Shown here: positions 7,901 through 15,163 of the stretch, one piece after another | Position numbering within the stretch: position 1 is the stretch's first letter | Layout of the letters: every line of letters begins with the position of its first letter | The notes under the pieces: generated by a model | The model's database searches: none | What the model saw: only the letters and a program-made list of their open reading frames with translations | Told to the model about the DNA's origin: nothing | Made by a program: the position numbers and the translations under genes | From: PALSA-1006 sp964571195 | GTDB lineage: Bacteria > Pseudomonadota > Gammaproteobacteria > Burkholderiales > Gallionellaceae | DNA length: 64,000 nt | Direction of reading: 5' to 3' | Assembly (NCBI GenBank): GCA_964571195.1 | Contig: CAZNAD010000012.1 | Location: forward strand, 3,833 to 67,832

Positions 7901-10125
7901 TACATCACAATTTCTGCCGCTTCCGGCGGGAGCATTTCGGCAACGGTACGCCCGAGCAGCATTTCTTTTTGGGCTGCCAGTAACTTGGGATCGTGTGCCC
8001 AGATGTTGAGATAACGGCCCTTCCTGTCGAGTTCGAATAACAGATCGGGAATGGCATTGATAATCCCTTCGCTTAATGCCAAGGCCCGCCGCAAATCCAG
8101 TTCCGCTTGCTTCAGTTCGGAGATGTCGCTGCCCATCGCAAGCGCACCGGTTACTTCGCCATCACTGTTCCGCTCAGGGACGAAATAGATGCTGTGGTGC
8201 CTTAGATCACCCTTCTCATTCGGCAATGCCAGGTTAAATCGTTCTTCAACATTCTGCTGGATGACGCGCCTGAGCACAGCCTCATAAGCATTGGAATCTT
8301 CGCCGTGTATAACCTCGGTGGGTGTTTTGCCCAGCATCTGCTCAGCGGTAACGTTCAACATCCGCAGCATGCGCGGATTGACATACACCATGCGGCAATC
8401 CCGGTCATAGCGCACGATGTTTTCGGGGGCATTTTCCGCGAGAGTGCGAAATTCCATTTCGCGCAAACGTAGCAGGCGGTCGCTGCGCGCGCGCTCCAGT
8501 TCGGCCGCAGCACGTGTCGCTATCAGGTTCAATAAATCGGTGATGGATAATTGGTCGGCAAGCGGTTTGCTGTCGATGACGGCGATCAGGCCGATCGCCC
8601 GCCCGGAAGAGTCCCACAGCGGAATCCCGGCATAACTTTCTGCGCCCATGTCGGCCAGCATGGTGTCGGCAGGAAATAGCGATTGTATGCCTTGCCGGTA
8701 GCAGCACAGCTCCTTGCCCATGACGTTGTCGCAAGGAGTGTCCTTGAGCGCATAGCGCATGTTGGGGGCGATACTGCCTTTGGCGTACAGCGCAACCGTT
8801 TCGGCGATGCCGGCCTCCTCGGATAGTTTATCGATGACGACGTAGTCCACGTTCAATGTCTTGCCGAGATATTCCGCGAGTGCGGCCATAAAACTCTCAG
8901 GATTGTCCGCTTCGCCGCGTTGTGCGATAAAACGCAGCGCATCTTCGGTTTGCTTGCGCGCCGTGATGTCGCGGGCTATGCCGAGAATGCCGATCAGATT
9001 TCCTTGTGCGTCGCGCATCGGTGTTTTGACGGTTTCCAGCAGTTCGCGGTGTCCGTCATCGGCATAGGTGACCCATTCCTCATTGATGCGGGGTTCGTTA
9101 CTTTCCATTGCGTGGCGGTCATGGCTGCGGAAGAACTCGGCCAGTTCGCGGGACATGAAATCAAAGTCGGATTTTCCGACAATATCTTTTTCCGGTGCGC
9201 CGAAGAAACGTTCGAAGCGCGGGTTGCAGGCAAGATAGACACCGTCTGGATCCTTGAGCCAGACCAGGTCGGGAATGTTGTTGATCAGGGTGCGCAGAAA
9301 CAAACTATCAACAGCGGCCTTTTCGTCTGTCAGACCTTGCACCAGCGTTTGGGTCAGATCGTGTTCGGTGACCAGACCGGCCAGCTTTCCAGATGTGTCG
9401 GTCACGATCAGATGGCGCACCTTGGCGTGCAACATCAGCTCGGCGGCTGCACTGGTGCTGGAGCCGGGTTGAATCGTCAGAACGGGGGCGGTCATGACCG
9501 TTTCAATTGCGACATCGTTGTGTGCCGGATCGCTGGAATAAAGGCGCACGATGTCGCGTTCGGTCAGAATACCCACCGGGCGGCCTTCTTCGGCCACTAC
9601 GACACAGCTATCGCGGTGTGATTGCAACAGGCTGAGGGCATCCAGCAGGCGGTCTTGTCGCCGTAAGCAGAGCACCGAACGGTTCATCATCGAGGCGACT
9701 AGACGCCGCCCGGTCAGGGCGGTGAGATTGATATGCAGACGAAAATCCGTTTCGCTGACCACCCCCAACAGGCGGTTGTCCTTGTCCTTGAGCACTAAAT
9801 GCCGGATGCCCTTGAGCAGACAGAGTTGGTATGCCTCCAGGCAGGAAATCGAATCGGGAACGGTGATCACCGGTACCGACATGATTGTTTGCAGCGGGGT
9901 GTCCGGTGGTGTGCTGGATAACATTGCACGCAACACATCACTTTCGGTGACGATACCCTGCGGATGTGCTTCGGCATCCGCCACCACTAGCGACGAGACA
10001 TGTTTTTCGGACATGATGCGTGCAGCCACGCCGACCGAATCTGCAGGGCTCAGGTATGCGACATTGCGAGTGGCGATCTCGATCAAGAGGGTGTTCGGTT
10101 CGATACTGCTGGTTCTGGATCGCAT
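4945..10125 (-). CDS. Giant c-di-GMP signalling protein: 4 CBS, 7 PAS, GAF, GGDEF and EAL domains
   Basis: A 1726-aa protein with no obvious signal peptide or membrane segment, so probably cytosolic. In order: four CBS motifs (about 1-270), PAS (275-395), GAF (405-560), six further PAS units (about 560-1305), GGDEF (1310-1475) and EAL (1480-1726). The cyclase site GGDEF is intact, and an RAGD inhibitory site (RxxD) lies five residues before it. The phosphodiesterase half keeps GVEALIRWHHP, DDFGTGYSSLAYL and KIDQSF, so both activities could be functional. CBS domains usually bind adenine nucleotides, and PAS/GAF bind small ligands or sense redox. The gene is followed closely by ybeY and corC. 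A bifunctional or conditional switch is inferred; net activity cannot be read from sequence. Confidence 0.93.
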   Translation of the reverse strand: MRSRTSSIEPNTLLIEIATRNVAYLSPADSVGVAARIMSEKHVSSLVVADAEAHPQGIVTESDVLRAMLSSTPPDTPLQTIMSVPVITVPDSISCLEAYQLCLLKGIRHLVLKDKDNRLLGVVSETDFRLHINLTALTGRRLVASMMNRSVLCLRRQDRLLDALSLLQSHRDSCVVVAEEGRPVGILTERDIVRLYSSDPAHNDVAIETVMTAPVLTIQPGSSTSAAAELMLHAKVRHLIVTDTSGKLAGLVTEHDLTQTLVQGLTDEKAAVDSLFLRTLINNIPDLVWLKDPDGVYLACNPRFERFFGAPEKDIVGKSDFDFMSRELAEFFRSHDRHAMESNEPRINEEWVTYADDGHRELLETVKTPMRDAQGNLIGILGIARDITARKQTEDALRFIAQRGEADNPESFMAALAEYLGKTLNVDYVVIDKLSEEAGIAETVALYAKGSIAPNMRYALKDTPCDNVMGKELCCYRQGIQSLFPADTMLADMGAESYAGIPLWDSSGRAIGLIAVIDSKPLADQLSITDLLNLIATRAAAELERARSDRLLRLREMEFRTLAENAPENIVRYDRDCRMVYVNPRMLRMLNVTAEQMLGKTPTEVIHGEDSNAYEAVLRRVIQQNVEERFNLALPNEKGDLRHHSIYFVPERNSDGEVTGALAMGSDISELKQAELDLRRALALSEGIINAIPDLLFELDRKGRYLNIWAHDPKLLAAQKEMLLGRTVAEMLPPEAAEIVMYAIEEAETEGYSSGQIIRIDLPQGEGWFELSTSLKSANGSTDQHFVMLSRDITERMRSEELLRKLSAAVEQSATSVVIADLDARIQYVNPRFTVNTGYSAAEVIGENPRILQSGLTPKETYLELWDRLTSGQEWNGELLNKRKNGEFYWEDVSIAPIKNPQGDTTHYVAIKTDITERKKMAAALAASEEKLRGLFELSTMGIALTSMQGLYLEFNEAFQNICGYTREELNKLDYWALTPKEYADKEAEQLASLNTRGHYGPYEKEYIRKDGRRIPLRLNGVLIHDSEGQAYIWSIVEDISERKRMEQQLVESELLFRTIFTEAPSAVEIIDLDTLRFVEANPAACKMLGYTYEEYLRLHLWDTQADFDQDALRKAVRRIETLGASSFENRHRCNNGDILDVEVTVRILDLPGKRLMVGVWRDITANKRAEENLRITASVFDKTQDAVVITNADNIITDVNPAFSRITGYERDEVIGRNPKLLSSGRQSKDFYDAMWAELKANKAWRGEIWNRRKSGEIYAELLAISAICDTDGRVQRHVGVFSDITYFKDHEAELSHIANYDSLTGVPNRRLLADRLRQAIAHAQRNHKLLAICYLDLDGFKDVNDRYGHEAGDKLLMDISRRLQEMLRAGDTLARLGGDEFVVLFNDLAREQECYQVLDRILNIVSSPVDVGTGHVTVSASIGVTFYPSEDVDGDTLLRHADQAMYTAKQTGKNRYHLYDSAHDRRVRALHESRRHILAGLKNAEFELFYQPKIELASGNIAGVEALIRWHHPERGLLLPAEFLPFIEDSDLEIHLGNWVLDTAMAQIDAWHKDGLDLEVSINISANHLQSPNFLPDLKCRLSRYPEMLRNRLQIEVLETAALEDIPSSAETIDACRKLGVNFALDDFGTGYSSLAYLRKLSAETLKIDQSFVRGMLTDEGDRAIVQGIIALAKTFGRKTVAEGIEAAELTQMLIEVGCMYGQGYGIAHPMSAEDFMQWHKKRK

Positions 10126-10182
10126 AATGATCGATGTGGTTGGCGGGCAAGGGACTGCAAATAACCATCCTGTGGCAGATTG

Positions 10183-10195
10183 TCTGTTAAACAGA
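10183..10195. promoter_or_regulatory. Short perfect palindrome upstream of the GGDEF/EAL gene
   Basis: TCTGTTAAACAGA has 6-bp arms around a central A and lies 58 bp upstream of the minus-strand GGDEF/EAL start. The position suits an operator, but the binding protein is unknown and the match could be chance. Confidence 0.3.
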
Positions 10196-10296
10196 TGCTT
10201 TAATCAGCCCGTCTCTTGCGCCGGGACGACTGCTGCTCAGCTCGGAATGGTCAAGATGCTCCCCGCAGCAACATAGCAAAAATCAGGGCGGCGCTC

Positions 10297-10312
10297 TGTG
10301 CGCTAGCGCACA
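10297..10312. promoter_or_regulatory. Operator-like palindrome, copy 1 (Crp/Fnr type)
   Basis: TGTGCGCTAGCGCACA is a perfect 16-bp palindrome in the intergenic region before the Crp/Fnr-family gene. Its TGTG...CACA ends resemble Crp-family half-sites. A second, less perfect copy is centred exactly 50 bp downstream. Autoregulation by the adjacent regulator is inferred. Confidence 0.55.
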
Positions 10313-10346
10313 AAGTGTGGTGCTGTAGATGCTTGGCAGTTTGTTA

Positions 10347-10362
10347 TGTGCGCTGACGAACA
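10347..10362. promoter_or_regulatory. Operator-like palindrome, copy 2 (Crp/Fnr type)
   Basis: TGTGCGCTGACGAACA shares the left half TGTGCGCT with the perfect palindrome at 10297-10312. The right half differs at a few positions. The two centres are 50 bp apart, close to five helical turns, which would put both sites on one face of the DNA. Confidence 0.5.
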
Positions 10363-10451
10363 AAAGATTATAGATAGTTTGTGTAAGATGCAGTCCCCGA
10401 CTGTGGTTTCTCGGGCAACGATCAGAGTCTATAAGAACAAATTCAAATCAT

Positions 10452-11159
10452 ATGCCTCAAGAACATTACCTGAAACAGAACCACTTGCTTGGAACTCTTC
10501 CGCCTGCAGAACTCAAGATACTGAAGCCGCATCTTGAGTTGGTTTTGTTGAATGTCGGCGAAGTGCTTGCCGAGCCGGGTAAACGTCCGAGCCATTCGTA
10601 CTTCCCGGTGGATAGTGTCGTCTCTCTTTATTACCGCATGGAGAATGGTGAATCCGTTGAGATCGCCATGATAGGTAACGAGGGCATGTTCAGCGTTGCC
10701 CAGGTCATGGGGGGAGAATCGCTGCCGTATTCTGCGGTCGTCGAGACTTCGGGACATGCATTCCGCATAGATCGGGGCATCTTGAAGAAAGAATTCAACC
10801 ATGAGGGATTTTTGCGCAAGACGCTGCTGCTTTACTCCCAGGCCGCGCTGACGCAGATGGCACAAGTGGCTGTCTGCGGAAAACATCACACCCTCAACCA
10901 GCAGCTCTGCCTGCATCTGTTGCTGGTCAATGATAAGTCGCTGTCCGATACATTATTGCTGACGCATGAGGCAATCGCGCACATGCTGGGGGTGCGCCGC
11001 GAGGGGGTGACCAACGCTGCCGTAAAATTACGCGAAGAAGGGCTGATCGATTACAAGCGCGGCCTTATCCGGGTGATCGACAGGGATGGCCTGGAGGCGC
11101 AATGCTGCGAGTGTTACGAGGTCGTGCGCAAAGAGTTCAAAAGATTGCTGGGATATTGA
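10452..11159 (+). CDS. Crp/Fnr family transcriptional regulator
   Basis: A 235-aa regulator with an N-terminal cyclic-nucleotide-binding-like beta roll (about 15-130) and a C-terminal winged helix (about 150-220, with THEAIAHMLGVRREGVTNAAVKL in the recognition region). The N-terminal domain lacks the cysteine cluster of Fnr and the standard cAMP-binding signature, so the effector is unknown. A Cys pair (CCEC) sits near the C-terminus. The gene is divergent from the GGDEF/EAL gene and convergent with miaB. Two palindromes 90-155 bp upstream probably form its operator region. No clear ribosome-binding site is visible before the ATG. Confidence 0.88.
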   Translation: MPQEHYLKQNHLLGTLPPAELKILKPHLELVLLNVGEVLAEPGKRPSHSYFPVDSVVSLYYRMENGESVEIAMIGNEGMFSVAQVMGGESLPYSAVVETSGHAFRIDRGILKKEFNHEGFLRKTLLLYSQAALTQMAQVAVCGKHHTLNQQLCLHLLLVNDKSLSDTLLLTHEAIAHMLGVRREGVTNAAVKLREEGLIDYKRGLIRVIDRDGLEAQCCECYEVVRKEFKRLLGY

Positions 11160-11167
11160 TGAACTGA

Positions 11168-12517
11168 TCAACCCGCCAGTTCACCGCGCAGGGTGTGCAT
11201 GGATACTGAAGTGATGACGACTTCGACGAAGCGTCCCACCAGGCCGGCGGGACCGACGAAATTGACTACACGGTTGTTGTCGGTGCGCCCAGCCAGTTCG
11301 CGCTGGTCTTTTTTTGAGATACCTTCCACCACGACGCGTTGCACCGTGCCGACCATCTTCTCGCTGTAGGCGTTTTCCAATTCGTCGATCCTGGCTTTTA
11401 ACCGGTTCAGCCGCGCCATCTTGATTTCATACGATACCTCGTCCGCCATTTCCGCCGCCGGAGTGCCGGGTCTGGGGCTATACAGGAAGCTGAAGCTGAC
11501 ATCGAACTGCACGTCCTCGATCAATTTCATGGTTGCCTCGAAATCGTTTTCCGTCTCGCCGGGGAAGCCCACGATGAAATCCGAAGTGATGGAGATGTCG
11601 GGGCGCAATGCCCGCACCTTGCGGATGATGGATTTGTATTCCAGGGCGGTGTAGCCGCGTTGCATATTGGCGAGTACCCGATCCGAGCCGGACTGTACCG
11701 GCAGGTGCAAATGGTTGGCCAGTTTCGGGGTATCACGGTAAAGCTCGATCAGTCGCGGGGTCATCTCCCTCGGATGGGATGTCATGAAACGTATCCGTTG
11801 TACTCCATCGAGTGCGGCAATGGCGCGGATCAGGTAAGCCAGATCCACTGGCTCGCCATCGTCATGTTCGCCCGCATAGGCATTCACGTTCTGCCCCAGC
11901 AGGGTGATCTCACCCACGCCTTGCGCCACCAGGCCGCGAACATCGCGTAGCACATCGTCCAGCGGACGCGAGATCTCATCGCCCCGGGTATACGGCACGA
12001 CACAGAAAGTGCAGAACTTGCTGCATCCTTCCATGATAGAGACAAAGGCAGCGCCGCTATTTACCTGCCCTCCTTCGATTTTGCTCAGAACGGGTGTCGG
12101 CAAGCTGTCGAATTTTTCGATCTCGGGAAAACTGATGTCCATCTGCACCCGCCCGCTGGCACGGCGGGCGGCGATCAATTCGGGCAGGCGGTGCAAGGTC
12201 TGCGGGCCGAAAATGACATCTACATAAGGCGCGCGCCGAAAGATGGTCATGCCCTCCTGGCTGGCGACGCACCCACCCACGCCGATGATCAGATCGGGTT
12301 TGGCCAATTTTAATGGGCGTACCCGCCCCAGATCCGAAAATACTTTCTCTTCCGCCTTCTCGCGTATCGAACAGGTGTTGAACAGGATGATGTCGGCGTC
12401 TCCCACCTGCTCAGTGAGGGTCACGTCCCCGTTGGCGCGCAACACGTCGGCGATCTTGTCGGAATCGTATTCGTTCATCTGACAGCCGAATGTTTTGATA
12501 AAGAGTTTTTGGATCAC
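11168..12517 (-). CDS. miaB: tRNA-2-methylthio-N6-dimethylallyladenosine synthase MiaB
   Basis: A 449-aa radical-SAM methylthiotransferase that modifies i6A37 in tRNAs reading UNN codons. The N-terminal UPF0004 domain binds one Fe-S cluster (TFGCQMN, FNTCSIR, VGGCVA cysteines). The radical-SAM core carries CSKFCTFC near residue 155, and a C-terminal TRAM domain closes the protein. The GTG at 12517 places the family-typical IQKLFIKTFGCQMNEYDS at the N-terminus; an ATG at 12559 would add 14 unusual residues. In many proteobacteria miaB precedes phoH-ybeY-corC-lnt. Here only miaB, ybeY and corC are close, with the GGDEF/EAL and Crp genes between them. Confidence 0.95.
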   Translation of the reverse strand: MIQKLFIKTFGCQMNEYDSDKIADVLRANGDVTLTEQVGDADIILFNTCSIREKAEEKVFSDLGRVRPLKLAKPDLIIGVGGCVASQEGMTIFRRAPYVDVIFGPQTLHRLPELIAARRASGRVQMDISFPEIEKFDSLPTPVLSKIEGGQVNSGAAFVSIMEGCSKFCTFCVVPYTRGDEISRPLDDVLRDVRGLVAQGVGEITLLGQNVNAYAGEHDDGEPVDLAYLIRAIAALDGVQRIRFMTSHPREMTPRLIELYRDTPKLANHLHLPVQSGSDRVLANMQRGYTALEYKSIIRKVRALRPDISITSDFIVGFPGETENDFEATMKLIEDVQFDVSFSFLYSPRPGTPAAEMADEVSYEIKMARLNRLKARIDELENAYSEKMVGTVQRVVVEGISKKDQRELAGRTDNNRVVNFVGPAGLVGRFVEVVITSVSMHTLRGELAG

Positions 12518-12647
12518 GCGAGGTCTCTGGCAGTGGCCGACAGGATCGGCAAGAATCAATGGATAGCGGGATAGTCCGAGCCGGGAAAGAAGTGGGAAGG
12601 TTGCAATAGCCGACTAAATAGCTTGGGGTTATTCTATCGAAAAAGGC

Positions 12648-12675
12648 TTGTACCCGCAAAGAATTATGCTAGGAT
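12648..12675 (+). promoter_or_regulatory. Putative sigma-70 promoter of the 30-codon ORF
   Basis: TTGTAC at 12648-12653 and TAGGAT at 12670-12675 are separated by 16 bp. They lie about 50 bp upstream of a short ORF with a strong ribosome site. Assigned by eye. Confidence 0.4.
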
Positions 12676-12726
12676 TGCGTCCGAAGTTTGTAGGTCGTTT
12701 GATATATTTCTGTGGAGGAGATAACA

Positions 12727-12819
12727 ATGAGCATCGTCGCAACGTTCTGTGCAGTTACTACCGTTATTCTGGCAGTATGGTTTTCGCTATTCATGGTTAA
12801 AGAGCTGTTCAAGAACTAA
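12727..12819 (+). CDS. Small single-pass membrane protein (30 aa), unknown function
   Basis: A 30-codon ORF, MSIVATFCAVTTVILAVWFS then LFMVKELFKN. It has a hydrophobic helix of about 22 residues and a basic C-terminal tail (KELFKN), suggesting a bitopic inner-membrane peptide. It is supported by a full transcription unit: a TTGTAC/TAGGAT promoter candidate, a GGAGG-type ribosome site 6-10 nt before the ATG, and a strong terminator 21 bp after the stop. It is shorter than standard gene-calling cut-offs. I do not recognise the family. Its neighbours, miaB and a tRNA, give no functional hint. Confidence 0.65.
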   Translation: MSIVATFCAVTTVILAVWFSLFMVKELFKN

Positions 12820-12840
12820 ACAAGCGCTTTACCAAATTAA

Positions 12841-12874
12841 AAAACTCCGGCCTTTGCAGGCCGGAGTTTTTTTT
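12841..12874. terminator. Bidirectional Rho-independent terminator
   Basis: A GC-rich stem (ACTCCGGCC / GGCCGGAGT, 6-nt loop) is flanked by an A-run on the left and eight Ts on the right. It can end the small ORF transcript on the plus strand and the tRNA-Ala transcript on the minus strand. Confidence 0.9.
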
Positions 12875-12921
12875 ATCGCTAGCGAATGATTTCGCGCTTC
12901 AGTAACGGCACGTGTTCGCGC

Positions 12922-12997
12922 TGGTGGAGGTGATCAGGATCGAACTGACGGCCTTCTGATTGCGAACCAGACGCTCTCCCAACTGAGCTACACCCCC
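12922..12997 (-). tRNA. tRNA-Ala (anticodon CGC)
   Basis: A 76-nt cloverleaf with encoded CCA. The acceptor stem GGGGGTG/CACCTCC contains the G3-U70 wobble that defines alanine identity. The D arm is GCTC/GAGC. The anticodon stem TCTGG/TCAGA encloses TTCGCAA, giving CGC at positions 34-36. The T loop is TTCGATC. It reads GCG codons, and the downstream terminator at 12841-12874 serves it on this strand. Confidence 0.93.
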
Positions 12998-13024
12998 GCC
13001 GGATCAATCCTAAAGGCAAATCTT

Positions 13025-13735
13025 TTACTTGGGAAGGGGCAGGCCGGTGGTACGGTAAAAGCCGGGCAGATCGCTCAAGTCATCGAATACACCTGCCGCA
13101 CCGGTGAAATCCTGTTTGCAGGTGTAGGGATTGACCGTGATATAGGTCTTGATGCCCGCCGCCAGCGAGGAGCGCAGCCCGTTGTTGGAATCTTCCAGTG
13201 CGATGCAATCGCTTGGTGCGAGCTGGAGTTCGTTTAACACCCAGTTGTAGATATCCGGCGCGGGTTTTTTCGCCGGTACGATATCGCCGCAGCCGTTCGC
13301 GGAGAAATAGTCTGCCCAATTCTTACCCAAGCCCACTTCCAACAAGGCTGAGACGTTTTCCGGCGTGGTGGTGGTGGCGATAGCCAGCGTGATTCCGGCT
13401 GCATGAGCCTCATGGATGAGTTGTTTGATACCGGGGCGCAAGGGGATATGACCATCGCGCAGCATGGCGGTGTAATGAGCGGTCTTCACCGCATGCAGAT
13501 GTTTGACGAAGCCATCATAGTCGGCTGGCTTGGTGAAGCCGGTCAGGAAACTCTCCACAAAATAGCGGATGCGCTCCTTGCCGCCGGTCACCTTGAGCAA
13601 TTTGTCATACAGCGCGACATCCCAGTTCCAGTCCAGCCCGTTCTCGGCAAAAGCTTTGTTGAACGACTGGCGGTGGCCGTCTTCGGTATCGGCCAAGGTG
13701 CCGTCCACGTCGAAAATGATTGCTTTGATGCTCAT
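13025..13735 (-). CDS. cbbY: CbbY-like HAD phosphatase
   Basis: A 236-aa HAD-superfamily hydrolase of the beta-phosphoglucomutase/CbbY type. Motif I is FDVDGTLADTEDGH, motif II ATTTT near residue 118, motif III AKKPAPDIY, and motif IV ALEDSNNG. The segment WDVALYDKLLKVTGGKERIRYF is characteristic of CbbY, which in autotrophs dephosphorylates xylulose-1,5-bisphosphate, an inhibitor of RuBisCO. No RuBisCO or other Calvin-cycle gene is in the window, so the autotrophic role is inferred from the family. It ends 24 bp from the tRNA-Ala gene and lies 4 bp after ffh in the same direction. Confidence 0.85.
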   Translation of the reverse strand: MSIKAIIFDVDGTLADTEDGHRQSFNKAFAENGLDWNWDVALYDKLLKVTGGKERIRYFVESFLTGFTKPADYDGFVKHLHAVKTAHYTAMLRDGHIPLRPGIKQLIHEAHAAGITLAIATTTTPENVSALLEVGLGKNWADYFSANGCGDIVPAKKPAPDIYNWVLNELQLAPSDCIALEDSNNGLRSSLAAGIKTYITVNPYTCKQDFTGAAGVFDDLSDLPGFYRTTGLPLPK

Positions 13736-13739
13736 ATTG

Positions 13740-15095
13740 TTATCTCCCCATGCCCGGCATCATGCCTTTCATGCCGCGCATCATCTTTGCCATGCCGCCT
13801 TTGCTGCTGAACATCTTCATCATCTTCTGGGTCTGTTCGAACTGGTTGAGCAGCTGGTTGACGTGCATGACCTGCACGCCCGCACCCGCCGCGATGCGGC
13901 GCTTGCGCGAGGCTTTGATGAGTTCGGGATGGCTGCGTTCGAACGGGGTCATCGAATTGATGATGCCTTCGGTGCGGTTGATCTGGCGGTCATCCACTTT
14001 TGCGCCTGCCGCAGCCTGCGACAATTGCGCGGGTAGTTTGTCCATCAGCGCACTCATGCCGCCCATCTTGCGCATCTGCACGATCTGCATCTTGAAATCG
14101 TTCAGGTCGAAGCCCTTGCCGCTTTGCATCTTCTTGGCCAGTTTTTCCGCCTCGGCATGATCCACACCACGCTGCGCCTCCTCGATCAGCGACAATACAT
14201 CGCCCATGCCGAGTACGCGCTGTGCCATGCGGTCAGGATGGAAAGCTTCCAGGCCGTTCATCTTCTCGCTTACCCCGACGAACTTGATCGGCTTGCCGGT
14301 GACATGCCGTACCGACAAAGCCGCACCGCCACGGGCATCACCGTCCAGCTTGGTGAGGATCACGCCGGTCAGAGGCAGCGCATCGCCGAAAGCTTTGGCG
14401 GTGTTCACCGCATCCTGTCCGGTCATCGCATCGACCACGAACAGCGTCTCGATCGGATTTAATGCGGCGTGTAATTGTTTGATCTCTTCCATCATCGCCG
14501 CATCCACCGCCAAACGTCCGGCGGTGTCGACGATCAGCACTTCGTGATGGTGTTTGCGCGCATAGTCGTGCGCGGCCAGCGCGATATCTTGCGGCTTTTG
14601 CGAGATGTCGGAAGGGAAGAAGTCGATATCGAGCTGTTGCGCCAGCGTGCGCAATTGCTCGATCGCGGCGGGGCGGTACACGTCACAGCTCACCAACAGC
14701 ACTTTTTTCTTGTTCTGTTCGCGCAACAGCTTGGCCAATTTTCCGCTGGTGGTGGTTTTGCCCGCGCCCTGCAAGCCAGCCATCAGAATCACGGCGGGCG
14801 GCACGGCGGCGAGATTGAGCGCATCGTTGTGTTCGCCCATCAGTTTGGTCAGTTCGCGGTTGACCACGCCGATCAGGGCTTGCCCCGGGCTGAGGCTGCC
14901 GATGACTTCCTGGCCGAGTGCGGCCTGCTTCACCTGGGTCGTCAATTCCTTGACCACGGGTAACGCGACGTCGGCTTCGAGCAGGGCGAGGCGCACCTCG
15001 CGCAGGGCATCCTGGATATTGTCTTCGGTGAGCCGGGCCTGGCCGCGCAGGTTCTTGACGAGGCCGGAAAGGCGCTGGGTAAGGTTGTCCAACAT
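13740..15095 (-). CDS. ffh: Signal recognition particle GTPase Ffh (SRP54)
   Basis: A 451-aa SRP protein component. Its four-helix N domain (about 1-85) precedes the G domain with the P-loop GLQGAGKTT (near 107), DTAGR and TKLDGDARGG. The methionine-rich M domain (about 295-451) binds 4.5S RNA and signal peptides and ends MKMFSSKGGMAKMMRGMKG. With FtsY it delivers nascent membrane proteins to the translocon. Length and all motifs are standard. It is divergent from a CcsA-like membrane gene, an arrangement common in proteobacteria. Confidence 0.97.
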   Translation of the reverse strand: MLDNLTQRLSGLVKNLRGQARLTEDNIQDALREVRLALLEADVALPVVKELTTQVKQAALGQEVIGSLSPGQALIGVVNRELTKLMGEHNDALNLAAVPPAVILMAGLQGAGKTTTSGKLAKLLREQNKKKVLLVSCDVYRPAAIEQLRTLAQQLDIDFFPSDISQKPQDIALAAHDYARKHHHEVLIVDTAGRLAVDAAMMEEIKQLHAALNPIETLFVVDAMTGQDAVNTAKAFGDALPLTGVILTKLDGDARGGAALSVRHVTGKPIKFVGVSEKMNGLEAFHPDRMAQRVLGMGDVLSLIEEAQRGVDHAEAEKLAKKMQSGKGFDLNDFKMQIVQMRKMGGMSALMDKLPAQLSQAAAGAKVDDRQINRTEGIINSMTPFERSHPELIKASRKRRIAAGAGVQVMHVNQLLNQFEQTQKMMKMFSSKGGMAKMMRGMKGMMPGMGR

Positions 15096-15163
15096 GGTGT
15101 GCGTTCCCGTTCTGGCTAAGAGTTAGTGTAGAATCCGCCAAGTCTAAAACATCTGCCCGCATC

